From Pasteurellaceae bacterium (GTDB lineage Bacteria; Pseudomonadota; Gammaproteobacteria; Enterobacterales; Pasteurellaceae), in contig JAUNAB010000013.1 in the NCBI GenBank assembly GCA_030527795.1, positions 1 through 59,333 on the forward strand: DNA of 59,333 nucleotides, read 5' to 3'. Shown here in pieces: positions 18,351 to 28,991 of the stretch (within the stretch, counting starts at the first letter, position 1; every line of letters begins with the position of its first letter). The position numbers and the translations under genes are program-made. The notes under the pieces were generated by a model. The model was not told the DNA's origin and did not search any database. It saw only the letters and a list, made by a program, of their open reading frames with translations.

Positions 18351-19022
18351 TTATGTGCAATTGAGAAAATCCTGTAAGATTTGTGCGGTGAATTCTTTGC
18401 GTAAATAAAAGCCGAGCGGTAGGGTATCAATCAGTTCCCCTTTTTCGCCAATGCCTTTGGTTAAGGCACGATTATTTGCCCCTTTTGGACGCAGTTGCAA
18501 TACTTTACCGATACGGGCATTAATCTGTTTAATTTTGCCGAGGACAATATAATCCATTAATTCTTCCCAATCTTGCTGTAACTGTTGTTCTTGCTCTGTA
18601 TTGGGTTGCCATAATATTGGGCTACCGATATAACGTTCGGCTAAAGGAATATGGCGTTCTCCTTGCACGGGGATCCACAGCACTTTTTGTAATTTATGGC
18701 GAACGTGGCTATGTTGCCAATTGATGCCTGAATTTTGCACTAAGGGGGCAAGGCTTACGAAGGTCGTTTCTAAAGGGTAGCCTTGTGAATTAATGGGAAT
18801 ACTTTTTAATTCAATACCCAGATGAGCAAAATCTTGTTCGGGTTTACTTCCTGCTTTGGCACCCAACGCCGTTTCAAGTAATTGTCCAACCCAGCCTTTA
18901 TCGCGTTTCAAATTGCTCGGCACGGCTATGCCGATTTGTTGTGCCAATTCGGAAAACGTGAGTCCCGCAATCGCACGGGCACGTTGTAGTAGTTGTTGTT
19001 CGGATGTAGGGCTAGCAATCAT
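18351..19022 (-). CDS. mutH: DNA mismatch repair endonuclease MutH
   Basis: 223 residues. It nicks the unmethylated strand at hemimethylated GATC sites after activation by MutL. Catalytic residues are Asp64, Glu71 and Lys73 in [11 protein letters not shown], a constant six-residue offset from E. coli. An uptake motif (ACCGCGGTC at 19026) lies four bases upstream of the start codon, in the space normally used for the ribosome binding site, so initiation may be weak. Confidence 0.94.
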   Translation of the reverse strand: MIASPTSEQQLLQRARAIAGLTFSELAQQIGIAVPSNLKRDKGWVGQLLETALGAKAGSKPEQDFAHLGIELKSIPINSQGYPLETTFVSLAPLVQNSGINWQHSHVRHKLQKVLWIPVQGERHIPLAERYIGSPILWQPNTEQEQQLQQDWEELMDYIVLGKIKQINARIGKVLQLRPKGANNRALTKGIGEKGELIDTLPLGFYLRKEFTAQILQDFLNCT

Positions 19023-19025
19023 AAA

Positions 19026-19033
19026 ACCGCGGT
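19026..19033. repeat. Single uptake-like motif at the mutH start
   Basis: ACCGCGGTC with flanking A residues, between the ogt stop and the mutH start codon. Confidence 0.8.
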
Positions 19034-19055
19034 CTAAATTTAAGCTGAATTTTTA

Positions 19056-19595
19056 TTAGGTTCGATATTTCTTGAGTAATTTTTGTTTCACAAATTCTAC
19101 GCCTTTATCTTTATAGTCAATGCCTTCAAGCTGTAATAAATAGCGTTTTACAGGCAAACCGCCGCCAAACCCTGTGAGTTGCTTGTCTTTGCCTAAAATG
19201 CGATGGCAAGGAATGATAATGCTAATCGGGTTACTGCCCACCGCACCGCCAACTGCTCGCACCGCTTTGGGATGATTGATTGCTTGTGCTAATCCGCCAT
19301 AACTGCTAGTTTGACCGTAGGGAATTTGGCGTAATGCTTGCCAAATTTGTTGTTGGAAAGCAGTGCCTTGTGGACGTAATGGCAAGTCTGAGAAATCTTC
19401 TTGTTCACCTGCAAAATAACGATTTAAGGCTTGTTTAACCTGAACAAACAAAGGCAATTCATCGCAGTAATGCCATTTAGGATTGGGGGCGATTTGTTCT
19501 GCTTCAAAATCCAAATTGGTGAGCTGATTATCCTGTGCGAGCATTAATAAACGTCCCACGTGCGATGAATAGTAACTATAGAAAATCGGATTCAT
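19056..19595 (-). CDS. ogt: Methylated-DNA--protein-cysteine methyltransferase
   Basis: 179 residues. It removes alkyl groups from O6-alkylguanine by suicide transfer to Cys130 in IIPCHRILG. QIWQALRQIPYGQTSSYG is the DNA-binding recognition helix region. The ATG overlaps the folA stop codon by one base (TAATG), so the two are translationally coupled. Confidence 0.95.
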   Translation of the reverse strand: MNPIFYSYYSSHVGRLLMLAQDNQLTNLDFEAEQIAPNPKWHYCDELPLFVQVKQALNRYFAGEQEDFSDLPLRPQGTAFQQQIWQALRQIPYGQTSSYGGLAQAINHPKAVRAVGGAVGSNPISIIIPCHRILGKDKQLTGFGGGLPVKRYLLQLEGIDYKDKGVEFVKQKLLKKYRT

Positions 19596-20074
19596 TATTT
19601 ACGTTCTAAAATCAAAAAACGGCAATCATAGGTATTTTTTTCATCGGCACGATGCCATTGTTCAAAGATAATCTGCCAATCTTGCCAATTTAATTCAGGG
19701 AAAAAGGTATCGCCATCAAGAACCGTTTGGATTTGCGTTAAGTACAATTTATTTGCTAAAGGCAGATATTGTTTAAATAGCTCGCCACCGCCAATTAACA
19801 TTATTTCAGGGCAAGTTTGTTGCTGTAACGCTTGCTCAAAGCTGTGACACCAAATGACGCCTTGATGCGTAAAGGGCTGACGAGATAGCACAATATTGGT
19901 GCGTTTAGGCAAGGGACGACCAATACTCTCAAAAGTTTTACGCCCCATTATGACGGGTTTGCCTTGCGTATGTTGGCGAAACCACGCTAAATCTGCTGGT
20001 AAATGCCAAGGCATTTGGTTATTTTTGCCGATAACCCAGTTTTGCGTGCAGGCGACAATAACACTCAGTTGCAT
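19595..20074 (-). CDS. folA: Dihydrofolate reductase
   Basis: 159 residues, the typical chromosomal length. It reduces dihydrofolate with NADPH. Asp28 in MPWHLPADLAWF is the substrate-binding acid, and GRKTFESIGRPLP contacts NADPH. The gene is followed directly by ogt and preceded 12 bases away by a DUF1523 gene. Confidence 0.97.
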   Translation of the reverse strand: MQLSVIVACTQNWVIGKNNQMPWHLPADLAWFRQHTQGKPVIMGRKTFESIGRPLPKRTNIVLSRQPFTHQGVIWCHSFEQALQQQTCPEIMLIGGGELFKQYLPLANKLYLTQIQTVLDGDTFFPELNWQDWQIIFEQWHRADEKNTYDCRFLILERK

Positions 20075-20086
20075 TAAGATGCTCCC

Positions 20087-20614
20087 TTATTCGCTATCAA
20101 ACCAACCGCGGATAAATTGAATAGAGAAAAATAGCGTTAATAGCCCGAAGAAATAGAAAATATAACTTAGAATTGGGTGTGAAACCTCATCGGGCGATGC
20201 CACTTCGTGAATGGACACCACATTACGAAATTCATCAAACATATTAAAACGCCAGCCGTAATATTTCACTTCTACCCAACTTTGTTTTTCGGCAAAATCC
20301 TGTGCTTTCGCTTGTAAATTTGCCGAGTCAAATTTGAAATAAAACGGGAAACCCCAACGGGTATCTTCATTGCGATAAACCATTGGTTGCTGTTCATCGG
20401 GCAATTTGGTGTTGATAAAATAAACATCACGGGTAGTGAGTGCGTCGGCAGGATTTGATTTGCTGATTAGCCCTTCTTTATCCATACGTTTGACGTCAGT
20501 GTTAATCACTTTTGTGACTTCATAATGAGGAAAGACATAATTGATCCCGGCAAATAACACCGCGTGGAACGCCAAGACAACAATAAATAAAAAGTATTTG
20601 ATAATTTTTCGCAT
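20087..20614 (-). CDS. DUF1523 family membrane protein
   Basis: 175 residues from the Met at 20614 (MRKIIKYFLFIVVLAFHAV), preceded by a spaced AGGATATTTT. An N-terminal membrane helix and a C-terminal one (ILSYIFYFFGLLTLFFSI) flank a periplasmic region with YFINTKLPDEQQPMVYRNED. The family has no known function. An upstream in-frame Met at 20698 has no homology support. It probably shares a transcript with folA and ogt. Confidence 0.82.
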   Translation of the reverse strand: MRKIIKYFLFIVVLAFHAVLFAGINYVFPHYEVTKVINTDVKRMDKEGLISKSNPADALTTRDVYFINTKLPDEQQPMVYRNEDTRWGFPFYFKFDSANLQAKAQDFAEKQSWVEVKYYGWRFNMFDEFRNVVSIHEVASPDEVSHPILSYIFYFFGLLTLFFSIQFIRGWFDSE

Positions 20615-20675
20615 AAAATATCCTATCGGCAAAGAGAACCGATTATAACACGGGATATTATGAGGGCAAGCAAAA

Positions 20676-20713
20676 ACCGCGGTCAAAAAATCATTCAAAT
20701 TTTTGACCGCGGT
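20676..20713. terminator. Inverted uptake-motif pair
   Basis: ACCGCGGT at 20676-20683 and 20706-20713, inward A/T runs, 17 bases beyond the 3' end of the broken binding-protein gene (minus strand). Confidence 0.85.
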
Positions 20714-20729
20714 TTTAGGCTAAATTTGC

Positions 20730-21821
20730 TTAGCGAATGGCTTTTACTGGGGTAAATCCTGCTTCACCAGCGGAGGACTCGCCTTTTACATCGCCAATAT
20801 ATAGACGCATTTGAGAACGGAATTGTTCCACTTCAGCGCGATTTGCCATAAAGTTTTCAAATCCTTTTAAGTGAGCATTCGGATATTGCCAAATAGGTTT
20901 ATAGCCCGCAGGTGCTGGCACATCTGTACGCACCGACCACATATACCACACGTTTTGTTGCGTGTCTTTGTCGAGCAACCAGTTTAAATACAATTTCGCT
21001 GCCGCAGGGTGTTTGGCATCTTTAAAAATTGCTGCACGTTGCGCCCACGCCACAAAGCCATCTTTTTCGGGTAAGGTGAATTTGGTTTTTGCGTCAGGGT
21101 AGGCTTTTAATGCCCCATCGGTTGAAAATGTGACAGCATATTTCCCCGCTTCCACTTCATCAGTTGGTGCTTGTGTACCGCGGACAAAATGTGGGTCATT
21201 TTTCATAAAATCCTGCATCCATTGCCAGCCGTGGCTATCAACAGCTAATTTATACCAATATAACACCGCATCATCATCGGTAGGGTAGGTTGAAATAATT
21301 TTACCTTTCCATTCAGGTTTTAAATAATCGTGCATTTCTTTTGGTGCGGTCAAACCGTTCAGTGCTTTGGTATTGGATAGATTGCTAAAAGCATCCACAA
21401 ATACGCCTGTCCACGCACCGTCTTTATCTTTAAATTCGCTGTAAATGTTGTCCCAACCTGCTGGTTTATAATTTAGTAAACGTTTTTCTGCTTTCTAGCG
21501 TGGGAAATCTTGTAAGGTTTGCAACTGTACCACATCGGCACTTGATTGATTGTTCGCAAATTGCCAATCAAGGCGTGCATCGTGAACTTTACTGTAATCC
21601 ACCACAACATTGAGGGTAATACCAGGGAAACGTTTTTCAAAGGCTTCTTTTGTTCCATTTTGTTGTTCTGGTGTATCGCCGCCCGCATAGACAACCAAAT
21701 TGCCCCCTTCTTTTAACGCGGCTTGATATAATTGATCAAGACTTTGGTTTTCTACATTGACCGCCCACACGCTTTGGCTGGCAATTAGCCCTAAAGTTGC
21801 GATTAAACTGATTTTTTTCAT
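20730..21821 (-). pseudogene. ABC transporter periplasmic binding protein with in-frame amber codon
   Basis: A signal peptide (MKKISLIATLGLIASQSVWA) leads into a solute-binding protein of the iron(III)/thiamine type (EGGNLVVYAGGDTPEQQ). A single in-frame TAG near 21497, after LQTLQDFPR, interrupts it; the same frame continues to 20730 as KAEKRLLNYKPAGWDN and on. Relatives usually have Trp at this position, so TGG to TAG is the simplest lesion. Total length with the stop read through is 363 residues. No permease or ATPase gene lies nearby, so the ligand is unclear. Confidence 0.85.
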
Positions 21822-22037
21822 AAAGTTACCTCTAAGTGATGAAACATAAATTCACGCGACATTTGTGCTGTGAAATCAATAAGTGCATTATACTTTCAAT
21901 TATTAATAAATAAATATAAGATTAGTAAAATAACTATTTACTTATAGTTGATAATTTAAGATTGAGAAATGTATTGAATCTGAATAAATGAGCGATTAGC
22001 TTATAGCTTGGTCAGTGGTGGAAATTGGAATACAAAA

Positions 22038-22075
22038 ACCGCGGTTAAAAAATCATTCAAATTTTTGACCGCGGT
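22038..22075. terminator. Inverted uptake-motif pair, terminator of obgE
   Basis: ACCGCGGT at 22038-22045 and 22068-22075 with inward A/T runs, 25 bases after the obgE stop codon on the minus strand. The internal sequence is nearly identical to the pair at 20676. Confidence 0.87.
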
Positions 22076-22099
22076 TTGGGGGAAATTGGTAAAAGCGAT

Positions 22100-23284
<1,185 letters not shown>

Positions 23285-23312
23285 TTACTCCATAAAAACG
23301 TTGCTATTTTTG

Positions 23313-23320
23313 ACCGCGGT
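23313..23320. repeat. Single uptake-like motif between yhbE copy and obgE
   Basis: TTTTTGACCGCGGT in the 47-base gap; no partner, so no hairpin. Confidence 0.8.
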
Positions 23321-23328
23321 TTTTGCGG

Positions 23329-24252
23329 TTATTTTTTGGATTTAATCAGTTTATGTCCAATAGCAGATAAAATTGCCCCGAATACTACAATAAATGCGCC
23401 TAAATAGCTAATTGAATTAAGCTGTGGCGTGGCAAAATCTTGTGGATCAAGCCAGTGGGCAAGGTGGGAAAAGGTAATGGTAAAGAGTGGAACGAGAGTA
23501 ATCACCACGCTCACTTTAGACACATCCCAACGATTTAATGCTTCGGCATAAGCACCATAGCCGAAAATAGTATTGCAACAACAAAAGATAAAACAACCTA
23601 GGGTTAAACCACTGACGTTTTGAATTTGTCCAAGCTCGGCAAAAGGGGCAAACACAAAAGCACAACCTAAATAAATCACGATTAATATTTGCTGTGAGCT
23701 GAATTGGCGTAACATCAATTTTTGTGCCATACCATAAGCGACCCAAACTAATGCCGCACTAATGCTGAGTAGCACGCCTAAGGTATATGAGCCTGTCAGT
23801 GAAAAATTGCTAACGCGATCATTGAAAAAAAGTACCAACCCAAAACACAAAACCGCTAAGCCAAGTTTTTGATGCAGACCAAATTTTTCTTTAAAAATCA
23901 GCACGCCACAGATCAACATTAAAAAGGAAGACAAATGAATGAAAATCTGTGCAACAGCAGGCTCAATATAATTAAGTGATGAATTAAATAAAAAGAAATT
24001 TCCTGCTAATCCCATCACACCTAAAATTGCTAAACGGGTGTAATAGCTATTAAACGATGAAAGCTTCGGTAACTGTTTACGACTGGCTAAAATCAGTAAT
24101 AACGCAAAGAAAGCTACGACAAATCTTGAAAATACAATGGTTTGCGTATTCATTGCACTGAGAACTTGTTTTAATGCAATGGGCAATGATCCCCAAGCCA
24201 TTGCGGTTGTTAACGCGAACAGAAAACCGAGTACAGGTTGTTGTGTTTTCAT
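23329..24252 (-). CDS. yhbE: EamA/DMT family transporter (YhbE-like), second copy
   Basis: 307 residues with ten predicted membrane helices in two EamA repeats. It begins MKTQQPVLGFLFALTTAMAWGSLPIALKQVL. A close paralogue lies directly upstream, so the single yhbE of E. coli is duplicated here. Substrate unknown for this family (metabolite exporters). The ATG follows an A8 tract that also carries the end of the upstream copy. Confidence 0.9.
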   Translation of the reverse strand: MKTQQPVLGFLFALTTAMAWGSLPIALKQVLSAMNTQTIVFSRFVVAFFALLLILASRKQLPKLSSFNSYYTRLAILGVMGLAGNFFLFNSSLNYIEPAVAQIFIHLSSFLMLICGVLIFKEKFGLHQKLGLAVLCFGLVLFFNDRVSNFSLTGSYTLGVLLSISAALVWVAYGMAQKLMLRQFSSQQILIVIYLGCAFVFAPFAELGQIQNVSGLTLGCFIFCCCNTIFGYGAYAEALNRWDVSKVSVVITLVPLFTITFSHLAHWLDPQDFATPQLNSISYLGAFIVVFGAILSAIGHKLIKSKK

Positions 24253-25171
24253 TTTTTTTCCTTGTTAATAAATGTTGCCCTACCGCGGAAAACATTGCAC
24301 CGATAACAACCATTAATGCACCAAAATAACTGAGTAGGTTGAGATGTGCAATGTTAAAATGTGCTGGGCTAATATACATCAGAATTTCGCTAAATATAAT
24401 GGTTAAAATTGGGATTTGTGGCATTATTGCACTGACTTTGGCGATCTCCCAACGGTTTATTGCTTCAGCATAACAGCCGTATGCGATAAGTGTATTTGCA
24501 CAACAAAAGGCTAAATTGGCAAGTTGGAATCTATTTAATGCTTGGAACTGGGTTATCTCAGCAAAGGGAGTAAACAAAACGGCACAACTTGTATAAATTA
24601 GGAATAAAATTTGCTGAGAAGTAAATTTTCGTAATAATAACTTTTGCCCAATGCCATATAATGTCCAAATCGCACTTGCACAGCAGGCGATAATCACCCC
24701 AATAAAATAACGATTAAGTTGCAAAAAATCTGACCAGCGATCGTTAAAAAAGGCAACTAACCCGATTAATAAAATGCCTAAGCCTATTTTTTGGTGTTTC
24801 CCCATTTGTTCTTTAAAGAGCAACACTCCCGCACCAATCATAATGAAAGACGATAAGGGGCTTAAAACTTGACTGGTTGTGGCAGGGATATATTTTAACG
24901 CAATGTTAAAAAGTAAGAAATTACCCGATAATCCAATAATACAAAGGCATAAAAACCAATAATCACGACGATGAAATGTTGGCATTTGCCATAATTTATG
25001 CTGAAGGCTAAGTAAACAAAAAAGACCAATAGCAGCAATTAGAAAGCGATACCAAACGATAGTTTGTGCATTCATCACGGGTAAGACTTGCTGGATCGCA
25101 ATGGGAAGCGTTCCCCACATTATTGCTGCAATAAATGCAAATATAAAACCAAGAACAGGTTGATTTTTCAT
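24077..25171 (-). CDS. yhbE: EamA/DMT family transporter (YhbE-like), first copy, C-terminal extended
   Basis: Ten-helix DMT transporter beginning MKNQPVLGFIFAFIAAIMWG; the Met at 25171 matches the start of its paralogue, and an upstream Met at 25195 is less likely. The homologous part ends at HLLTRKK, where an A8 tract (24252-24259) follows. With one more A the frame would end in TGA overlapping the ATG of the next gene (ATGA). As it stands, the frame misses that stop and adds about 60 unrelated residues read out of frame through the downstream gene. It may be a mutation, a slippage site or a sequencing error. Confidence 0.75.
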   Translation of the reverse strand: MKNQPVLGFIFAFIAAIMWGTLPIAIQQVLPVMNAQTIVWYRFLIAAIGLFCLLSLQHKLWQMPTFHRRDYWFLCLCIIGLSGNFLLFNIALKYIPATTSQVLSPLSSFIMIGAGVLLFKEQMGKHQKIGLGILLIGLVAFFNDRWSDFLQLNRYFIGVIIACCASAIWTLYGIGQKLLLRKFTSQQILFLIYTSCAVLFTPFAEITQFQALNRFQLANLAFCCANTLIAYGCYAEAINRWEIAKVSAIMPQIPILTIIFSEILMYISPAHFNIAHLNLLSYFGALMVVIGAMFSAVGQHLLTRKKNENTTTCTRFSVRVNNRNGLGIIAHCIKTSSQCNEYANHCIFKICRSFLCVITDFSQS

Positions 25172-25187
25172 CTTCTGGAATAAACAA

Positions 25188-25215
25188 AACCCCACAAGAG
25201 ATTCATTGTGGGGTT
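25188..25215. terminator. Hairpin after rpmA
   Basis: AACCCCACAA (25188-25197) and TTGTGGGGTT (25206-25215) form a perfect 10-bp stem with an 8-base loop. On the minus strand a short T run follows, so it terminates or attenuates rplU-rpmA before yhbE. Confidence 0.88.
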
Positions 25216-25233
25216 CAAAATATTAAGTTGAAA

Positions 25234-25491
25234 TTATTCAGTGACGATACTTACATATTTACGGCTTTTTTCGCCTTTCACTTCAAATTTTACTTTACCA
25301 TCCGCTGTTGCAAATAAGGTGTGGTCACGCCCCATACCAACATTTGAACCTGCGTGGAATTTAGTACCACGTTGACGAACGATAATGCTACCCGCTAATA
25401 CAGATTCACCGCCAAAACGTTTTACACCAAGGCGTTTAGCTTCAGAATCACGACCGTTACGAGTTGAACCACCAGCTTTTTTAGTTGCCAT
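25234..25491 (-). CDS. rpmA: 50S ribosomal protein L27
   Basis: 85 residues starting [20 protein letters not shown], the L27 N-terminus whose flexible tail reaches the peptidyl transferase centre. It follows rplU by 20 bases. Length matches the family. Confidence 0.98.
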   Translation of the reverse strand: MATKKAGGSTRNGRDSEAKRLGVKRFGGESVLAGSIIVRQRGTKFHAGSNVGMGRDHTLFATADGKVKFEVKGEKSRKYVSIVTE

Positions 25492-25511
25492 CTACTTGAT
25501 CTCCTCTGAAA

Positions 25512-25823
25512 TTATGCTTGAATCCCAGTGATTTTCACTTCTGTGAACCACTGACGATGACCTTGTTGTTTACGACTGTGTTTACGACGACGGAATTTAA
25601 CGATTTTTACTTTATCGCCACGACCGTGAGAAACGACTTCAGCCACTACTTTACCACCAGCTACAACTGGGGTACCAATTTTAACATCTTCACCATTAAC
25701 GACCATCAACACTGAATCGAATTCAACTGTTTCGCCAGTTGCTTTTTCAAGTTTTTCTAAACGAACAACTTGACCTTCGCTTACACGGTGTTGTTTACCG
25801 CCACTTTGGAAAACTGCGTACAT
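25512..25823 (-). CDS. rplU: 50S ribosomal protein L21
   Basis: 103 residues starting [18 protein letters not shown] and containing [20 protein letters not shown], both diagnostic of L21. It is the first gene of rplU-rpmA, divergent from ispB, as in E. coli. Confidence 0.98.
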   Translation of the reverse strand: MYAVFQSGGKQHRVSEGQVVRLEKLEKATGETVEFDSVLMVVNGEDVKIGTPVVAGGKVVAEVVSHGRGDKVKIVKFRRRKHSRKQQGHRQWFTEVKITGIQA

Positions 25824-26031
25824 AAATACTCCGCTAGATATTGTGCAACAATGTTATTGCATTTTGCACATCGAAATTCATATAAATAGGTCGCAAATTC
25901 TACGGAAAAAACTAATCAATAGCAAGCCTTAATTACAAATAAAATAAAAATTTTCCGAAAGGTTTTAGAAATTGAGTAAAATCAGGTACAATCGCTGATA
26001 ATTTTGGACTGTTAACTTATTTGTAACTGCA

Positions 26032-27018
26032 ATGAAACATAACTTAATGGATATGAAGGCAATTCAAACCTTAGTGAATGCCGATATGCTGAAAGTCAAC
26101 GAACAGATTCTCGCTCAACTCAATTCTGATGTAGCGCTAATTAATCAGCTTGGATTTTATATTATCCAAAGTGGTGGAAAGCGGATTCGCCCAATGTTAG
26201 CCACGCTTGCTGCACGTGCGTTAGGTTATCAAGGGGAACAACATATCACTTGTGCTGCATTTATTGAGTTTATTCATACGGCAACCTTATTGCACGATGA
26301 TGTAGTTGATGAATCGGATATGCGCCGTGGTAATCCAACGGCAAATGCGGAATTTGGTAATGCCGCGAGTGTCCTTGTGGGTGATTTTATTTATACCCGT
26401 GCATTTCAGTTAATGGCTGAACTCAACTCTTTGCGTATTATGCAGATTATGTCCCTTGCTACCAACGTGATTGCGGAAGGTGAAGTGCAACAGTTAATGA
26501 ATGTGTGCGATGCAAATGTGAGCGAAGAAAATTATATGCGCGTGATTTATAGCAAAACCGCACGTTTATTTGAAGTTGCGACCCAATCAGCCGCGGTTGT
26601 GGCAGGGGCAACCGCAGAACAGGAAAAGGCATTGCAAGATTACGGCTGTTTTTTAGGAACCGCCTTTCAGTTAGTTGATGATGTGTTAGATTACAGTGCG
26701 AATGCCCAAGCTTTAGGAAAAAATGTTGGCGATGATTTAGCCGAAGGTAAACCAACATTGCCATTATTGCACGCAATGCGTGCAGGCAATCCAAAGCAAG
26801 CCAAATTAATTCGCGATACCATAGAACAAGGCGGTAATCGCGATGCATTAGCGCCGATTTTAGCCATAATGGCAGAACATCATTCATTAGATTATGCAAT
26901 GGCACGTGCAAAAGCGGAAGCGCAAAAAGCGGTGGATACCATCACTATTTTGCCTGACAGCGACTATAAAAACGCCTTAATTTCGTTGGCGTATTTATCC
27001 GTTGATCGTCAATATTAA
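26032..27018 (+). CDS. ispB: Octaprenyl diphosphate synthase
   Basis: 328 residues. It builds the side chain of ubiquinone or menaquinone. The two aspartate-rich motifs are LLHDDVVDESD and QLVDDVLDY, and GGKRIRPML binds isopentenyl diphosphate. The start is given at 26032; in-frame Met codons follow at 26047 and 26053, so the N-terminus is uncertain by a few residues. Divergent from rplU. Confidence 0.95.
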   Translation: MKHNLMDMKAIQTLVNADMLKVNEQILAQLNSDVALINQLGFYIIQSGGKRIRPMLATLAARALGYQGEQHITCAAFIEFIHTATLLHDDVVDESDMRRGNPTANAEFGNAASVLVGDFIYTRAFQLMAELNSLRIMQIMSLATNVIAEGEVQQLMNVCDANVSEENYMRVIYSKTARLFEVATQSAAVVAGATAEQEKALQDYGCFLGTAFQLVDDVLDYSANAQALGKNVGDDLAEGKPTLPLLHAMRAGNPKQAKLIRDTIEQGGNRDALAPILAIMAEHHSLDYAMARAKAEAQKAVDTITILPDSDYKNALISLAYLSVDRQY

Positions 27019-27040
27019 GAGAATATCAATTTTCTTGAAT

Positions 27041-27064
27041 AGGACGCGATAAAGCGTCCTTTTT
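27041..27064 (+). terminator. Terminator of ispB
   Basis: AGGACGC (27041-27047) and GCGTCCT (27054-27060), 6-base loop, followed by a T run. Perfect 7-bp GC-rich stem. Confidence 0.93.
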
Positions 27065-27093
27065 AAGATTTTAAACAAGGTTAGTAATAAAAT

Positions 27094-27822
27094 ATGCAAG
27101 TAGAAAATCAATCGGTTGAACGTCATATTGTGAACCCGAAAAAGTCTTCAAAGAAAGTGCGAAAAGATCCGAATGCTCCTTTCGTGCGTGAAAAATTAAC
27201 CTTACCAAATGGGCATAATAAGTTGTTATTGCATTCTTGTTGTGCGCCTTGTTCTGGCGAAGTGATGGAAGCCATTCATGCATCGGGTATTGAGTTTACC
27301 ATTTATTTCTATAATCCGAATATTCACCCTTTGAAAGAATATATTATTCGCAAAGAAGAAAATATTCGTTTTGCGGAAAAATGGGGCATTCCTTTTATTG
27401 ATGCGGATTATGATCGCCAAAATTGGTTTGATCGTGCCAAAGGGATGGAAAATGAGCCTGAGCGTGGCATTCGTTGCACAATGTGTTTTGATATGCGTTT
27501 TGAAAAAGCGGCACAATATGCTCACGAAAATGGCTTTCCTGTGTTTACCAGCTGTTTGGGGATTTCTCGTTGGAAAGATATGAACCAAATTAATGGCTGC
27601 GGACATCGTGCGGCGGAAAAATATGATGACGTGGTGTATTGGGATTATAATTGGCGTAAAGGTGGTGGATCGCAACGAATGATCCAAATCAGCAAGCGCG
27701 AACGTTTTTATCAGCAAGAATATTGTGGCTGTGTGTATTCGCTACGCGATACCAATAAATGGCGTGAGCAAACGGGGCGTGAGAAAATTGAAATCGGAAA
27801 ATTGTATTATTCGCCCGATTAA
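27094..27822 (+). CDS. queH: Epoxyqueuosine reductase QueH
   Basis: 242 residues of the DUF208/QueH family, which carries out the last step of queuosine synthesis and is unrelated to QueG. Conserved cysteine motifs are [10 protein letters not shown] (Cys49, 50, 53), [14 protein letters not shown] and YCGCVYSL, which bind an iron-sulfur cluster and a metal. The first 30 or so residues are lysine-rich and less conserved. It stands alone after ispB's terminator. Confidence 0.93.
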   Translation: MQVENQSVERHIVNPKKSSKKVRKDPNAPFVREKLTLPNGHNKLLLHSCCAPCSGEVMEAIHASGIEFTIYFYNPNIHPLKEYIIRKEENIRFAEKWGIPFIDADYDRQNWFDRAKGMENEPERGIRCTMCFDMRFEKAAQYAHENGFPVFTSCLGISRWKDMNQINGCGHRAAEKYDDVVYWDYNWRKGGGSQRMIQISKRERFYQQEYCGCVYSLRDTNKWREQTGREKIEIGKLYYSPD

Positions 27823-27840
27823 TTGAATGGCGTGTAGAAA

Positions 27841-27878
27841 ACCGCGGTCAAAAAAACGATTGAAATTTTGACCGCGGT
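27841..27878. terminator. Inverted uptake-motif pair between queH and yjdM
   Basis: ACCGCGGT at 27841-27848 and 27871-27878 with inward A/T runs, between convergent genes. It acts as terminator in both directions. Confidence 0.88.
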
Positions 27879-27912
27879 TTTTGCATTTTTGAGATAAATT
27901 TACGAACAGGAA

Positions 27913-28236
27913 TTAGGCTTTTTTCAAGAACTCAGATTTTAATAATAATTTACCACAATCAACATTATGATCGCCGTTCACTAAGCGAATGCCTTTAAAT
28001 TTTGTGCCTTTTTTCAGCACTTCTGATGACCCTTTTAATTTCAAGTCTTTGATTAATAACACATCATCGCCATCAGCAAGCAAATTCCCATTGCTATCTT
28101 TGACAATGAGTTTATCCTCATCGTCGCTGATTTCGTTGCCTGTCCATTCATTGCCACAATCAGGGCAAACAAAATTGATGCTATCGTGATAAACATAGTT
28201 GCCTTTACACTGTGGGCAAACGGGCATTTGTTCCAT
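27913..28236 (-). CDS. yjdM: YjdM/PhnA family zinc-ribbon protein
   Basis: 107 residues. An N-terminal zinc ribbon ([13 protein letters not shown] then [10 protein letters not shown]) is followed by the PhnA-like beta domain with [20 protein letters not shown]. The family was once named alkylphosphonate utilisation protein PhnA, but its function is not established, and no phosphonate genes are near. Divergent from ytfJ. Confidence 0.93.
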   Translation of the reverse strand: MEQMPVCPQCKGNYVYHDSINFVCPDCGNEWTGNEISDDEDKLIVKDSNGNLLADGDDVLLIKDLKLKGSSEVLKKGTKFKGIRLVNGDHNVDCGKLLLKSEFLKKA

Positions 28237-28346
28237 TGATTTTCCTCCGATAAAAATGAACGCGGATTATAGCAAAAAAGCCTAAGTTTGCCAAAAAAGG
28301 TAGGATTGATTACAATCAATGCCATTCAATCACTGAGGAGACAGGA

Positions 28347-28901
28347 ATGAAAATCAAAGCGATTGCCCTATGTTGTTTCATTTTTTCAGCACAAAGTTGG
28401 GCGCATAATATTCAACTGAATACCAATTTACCCGCGGTAACAGTTCAACAAGATGGTGAGCTTAATGTCGTTGGTGATCAAATTCAATATCGCCCTTGGC
28501 ATTCGGCAAATTTAGTCGGTAAAGTGCGTGTTTTACAGCATATCGCAGGGCGGAGTAGTGCAAAAGAGAAAAATGCACCGTTAATTGATGCGATTAAAGC
28601 TGCACATTTTGATCGGAGCCAATACCAAACTACTACGATTGTGAATGCCGATGATGCGATAATTGGCACGGGGCATTTTGTGAAAAGCAGTGTAGAGCAA
28701 GGCAAGAAAGAAAATGCACATAGCCAAGTGGTATTGGATCAAAAAGGCACGGTAAAAAATGCGTGGCAGTTGCGTGAAAAAGACAGTTTGATTGTGGTGT
28801 TGGACAAAAACGGCAAGGTGCAATTCGTTGCGGAAGGGAAATTGTCGCCAACTTACATTCAAGAAGTGATTACTTTAGTTAATCAACTGATTAAAAAGTA
28901 A
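28347..28901 (+). CDS. ytfJ: YtfJ family periplasmic protein
   Basis: 184 residues with a signal peptide (MKIKAIALCCFIFSAQSWA). The mature part carries the YtfJ thioredoxin-like fold segments (WHSANLVGKVRVLQHIAGR and VVLDQKGTVKNAWQL) but lacks the CxxC of active redoxins. Function unknown. GAGGAGAC precedes the ATG. Confidence 0.9.
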   Translation: MKIKAIALCCFIFSAQSWAHNIQLNTNLPAVTVQQDGELNVVGDQIQYRPWHSANLVGKVRVLQHIAGRSSAKEKNAPLIDAIKAAHFDRSQYQTTTIVNADDAIIGTGHFVKSSVEQGKKENAHSQVVLDQKGTVKNAWQLREKDSLIVVLDKNGKVQFVAEGKLSPTYIQEVITLVNQLIKK

Positions 28902-28935
28902 CAGATTGCTATTGAGAAAAATAAGACCAAAATTG

Positions 28936-28943
28936 ACCGCGGT
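28936..28943. repeat. Single uptake-like motif after ytfJ
   Basis: TTGACCGCGGTTTT between the ytfJ stop codon and the shared terminator. Confidence 0.8.
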
Positions 28944-28955
28944 TTTCGCTAAAAA

Positions 28956-28979
28956 AATAATCCGCCGTGGCGGATTATT
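28956..28979. terminator. Bidirectional terminator between ytfJ and ndh
   Basis: AATAATCCGCC (28956-28966) and GGCGGATTATT (28969-28979) form a perfect 11-bp stem closing on a 2-base centre, with A/T runs on both sides, between convergent genes. Confidence 0.9.
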
Positions 28980-28991
28980 TTCAATTCATCA

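Noticed and set aside
27913-28236. Phosphonoacetate hydrolase or phosphonate use for the PhnA-named protein
   Set aside because: The zinc-ribbon YjdM family is not the hydrolase, and no phosphonate genes are nearby.
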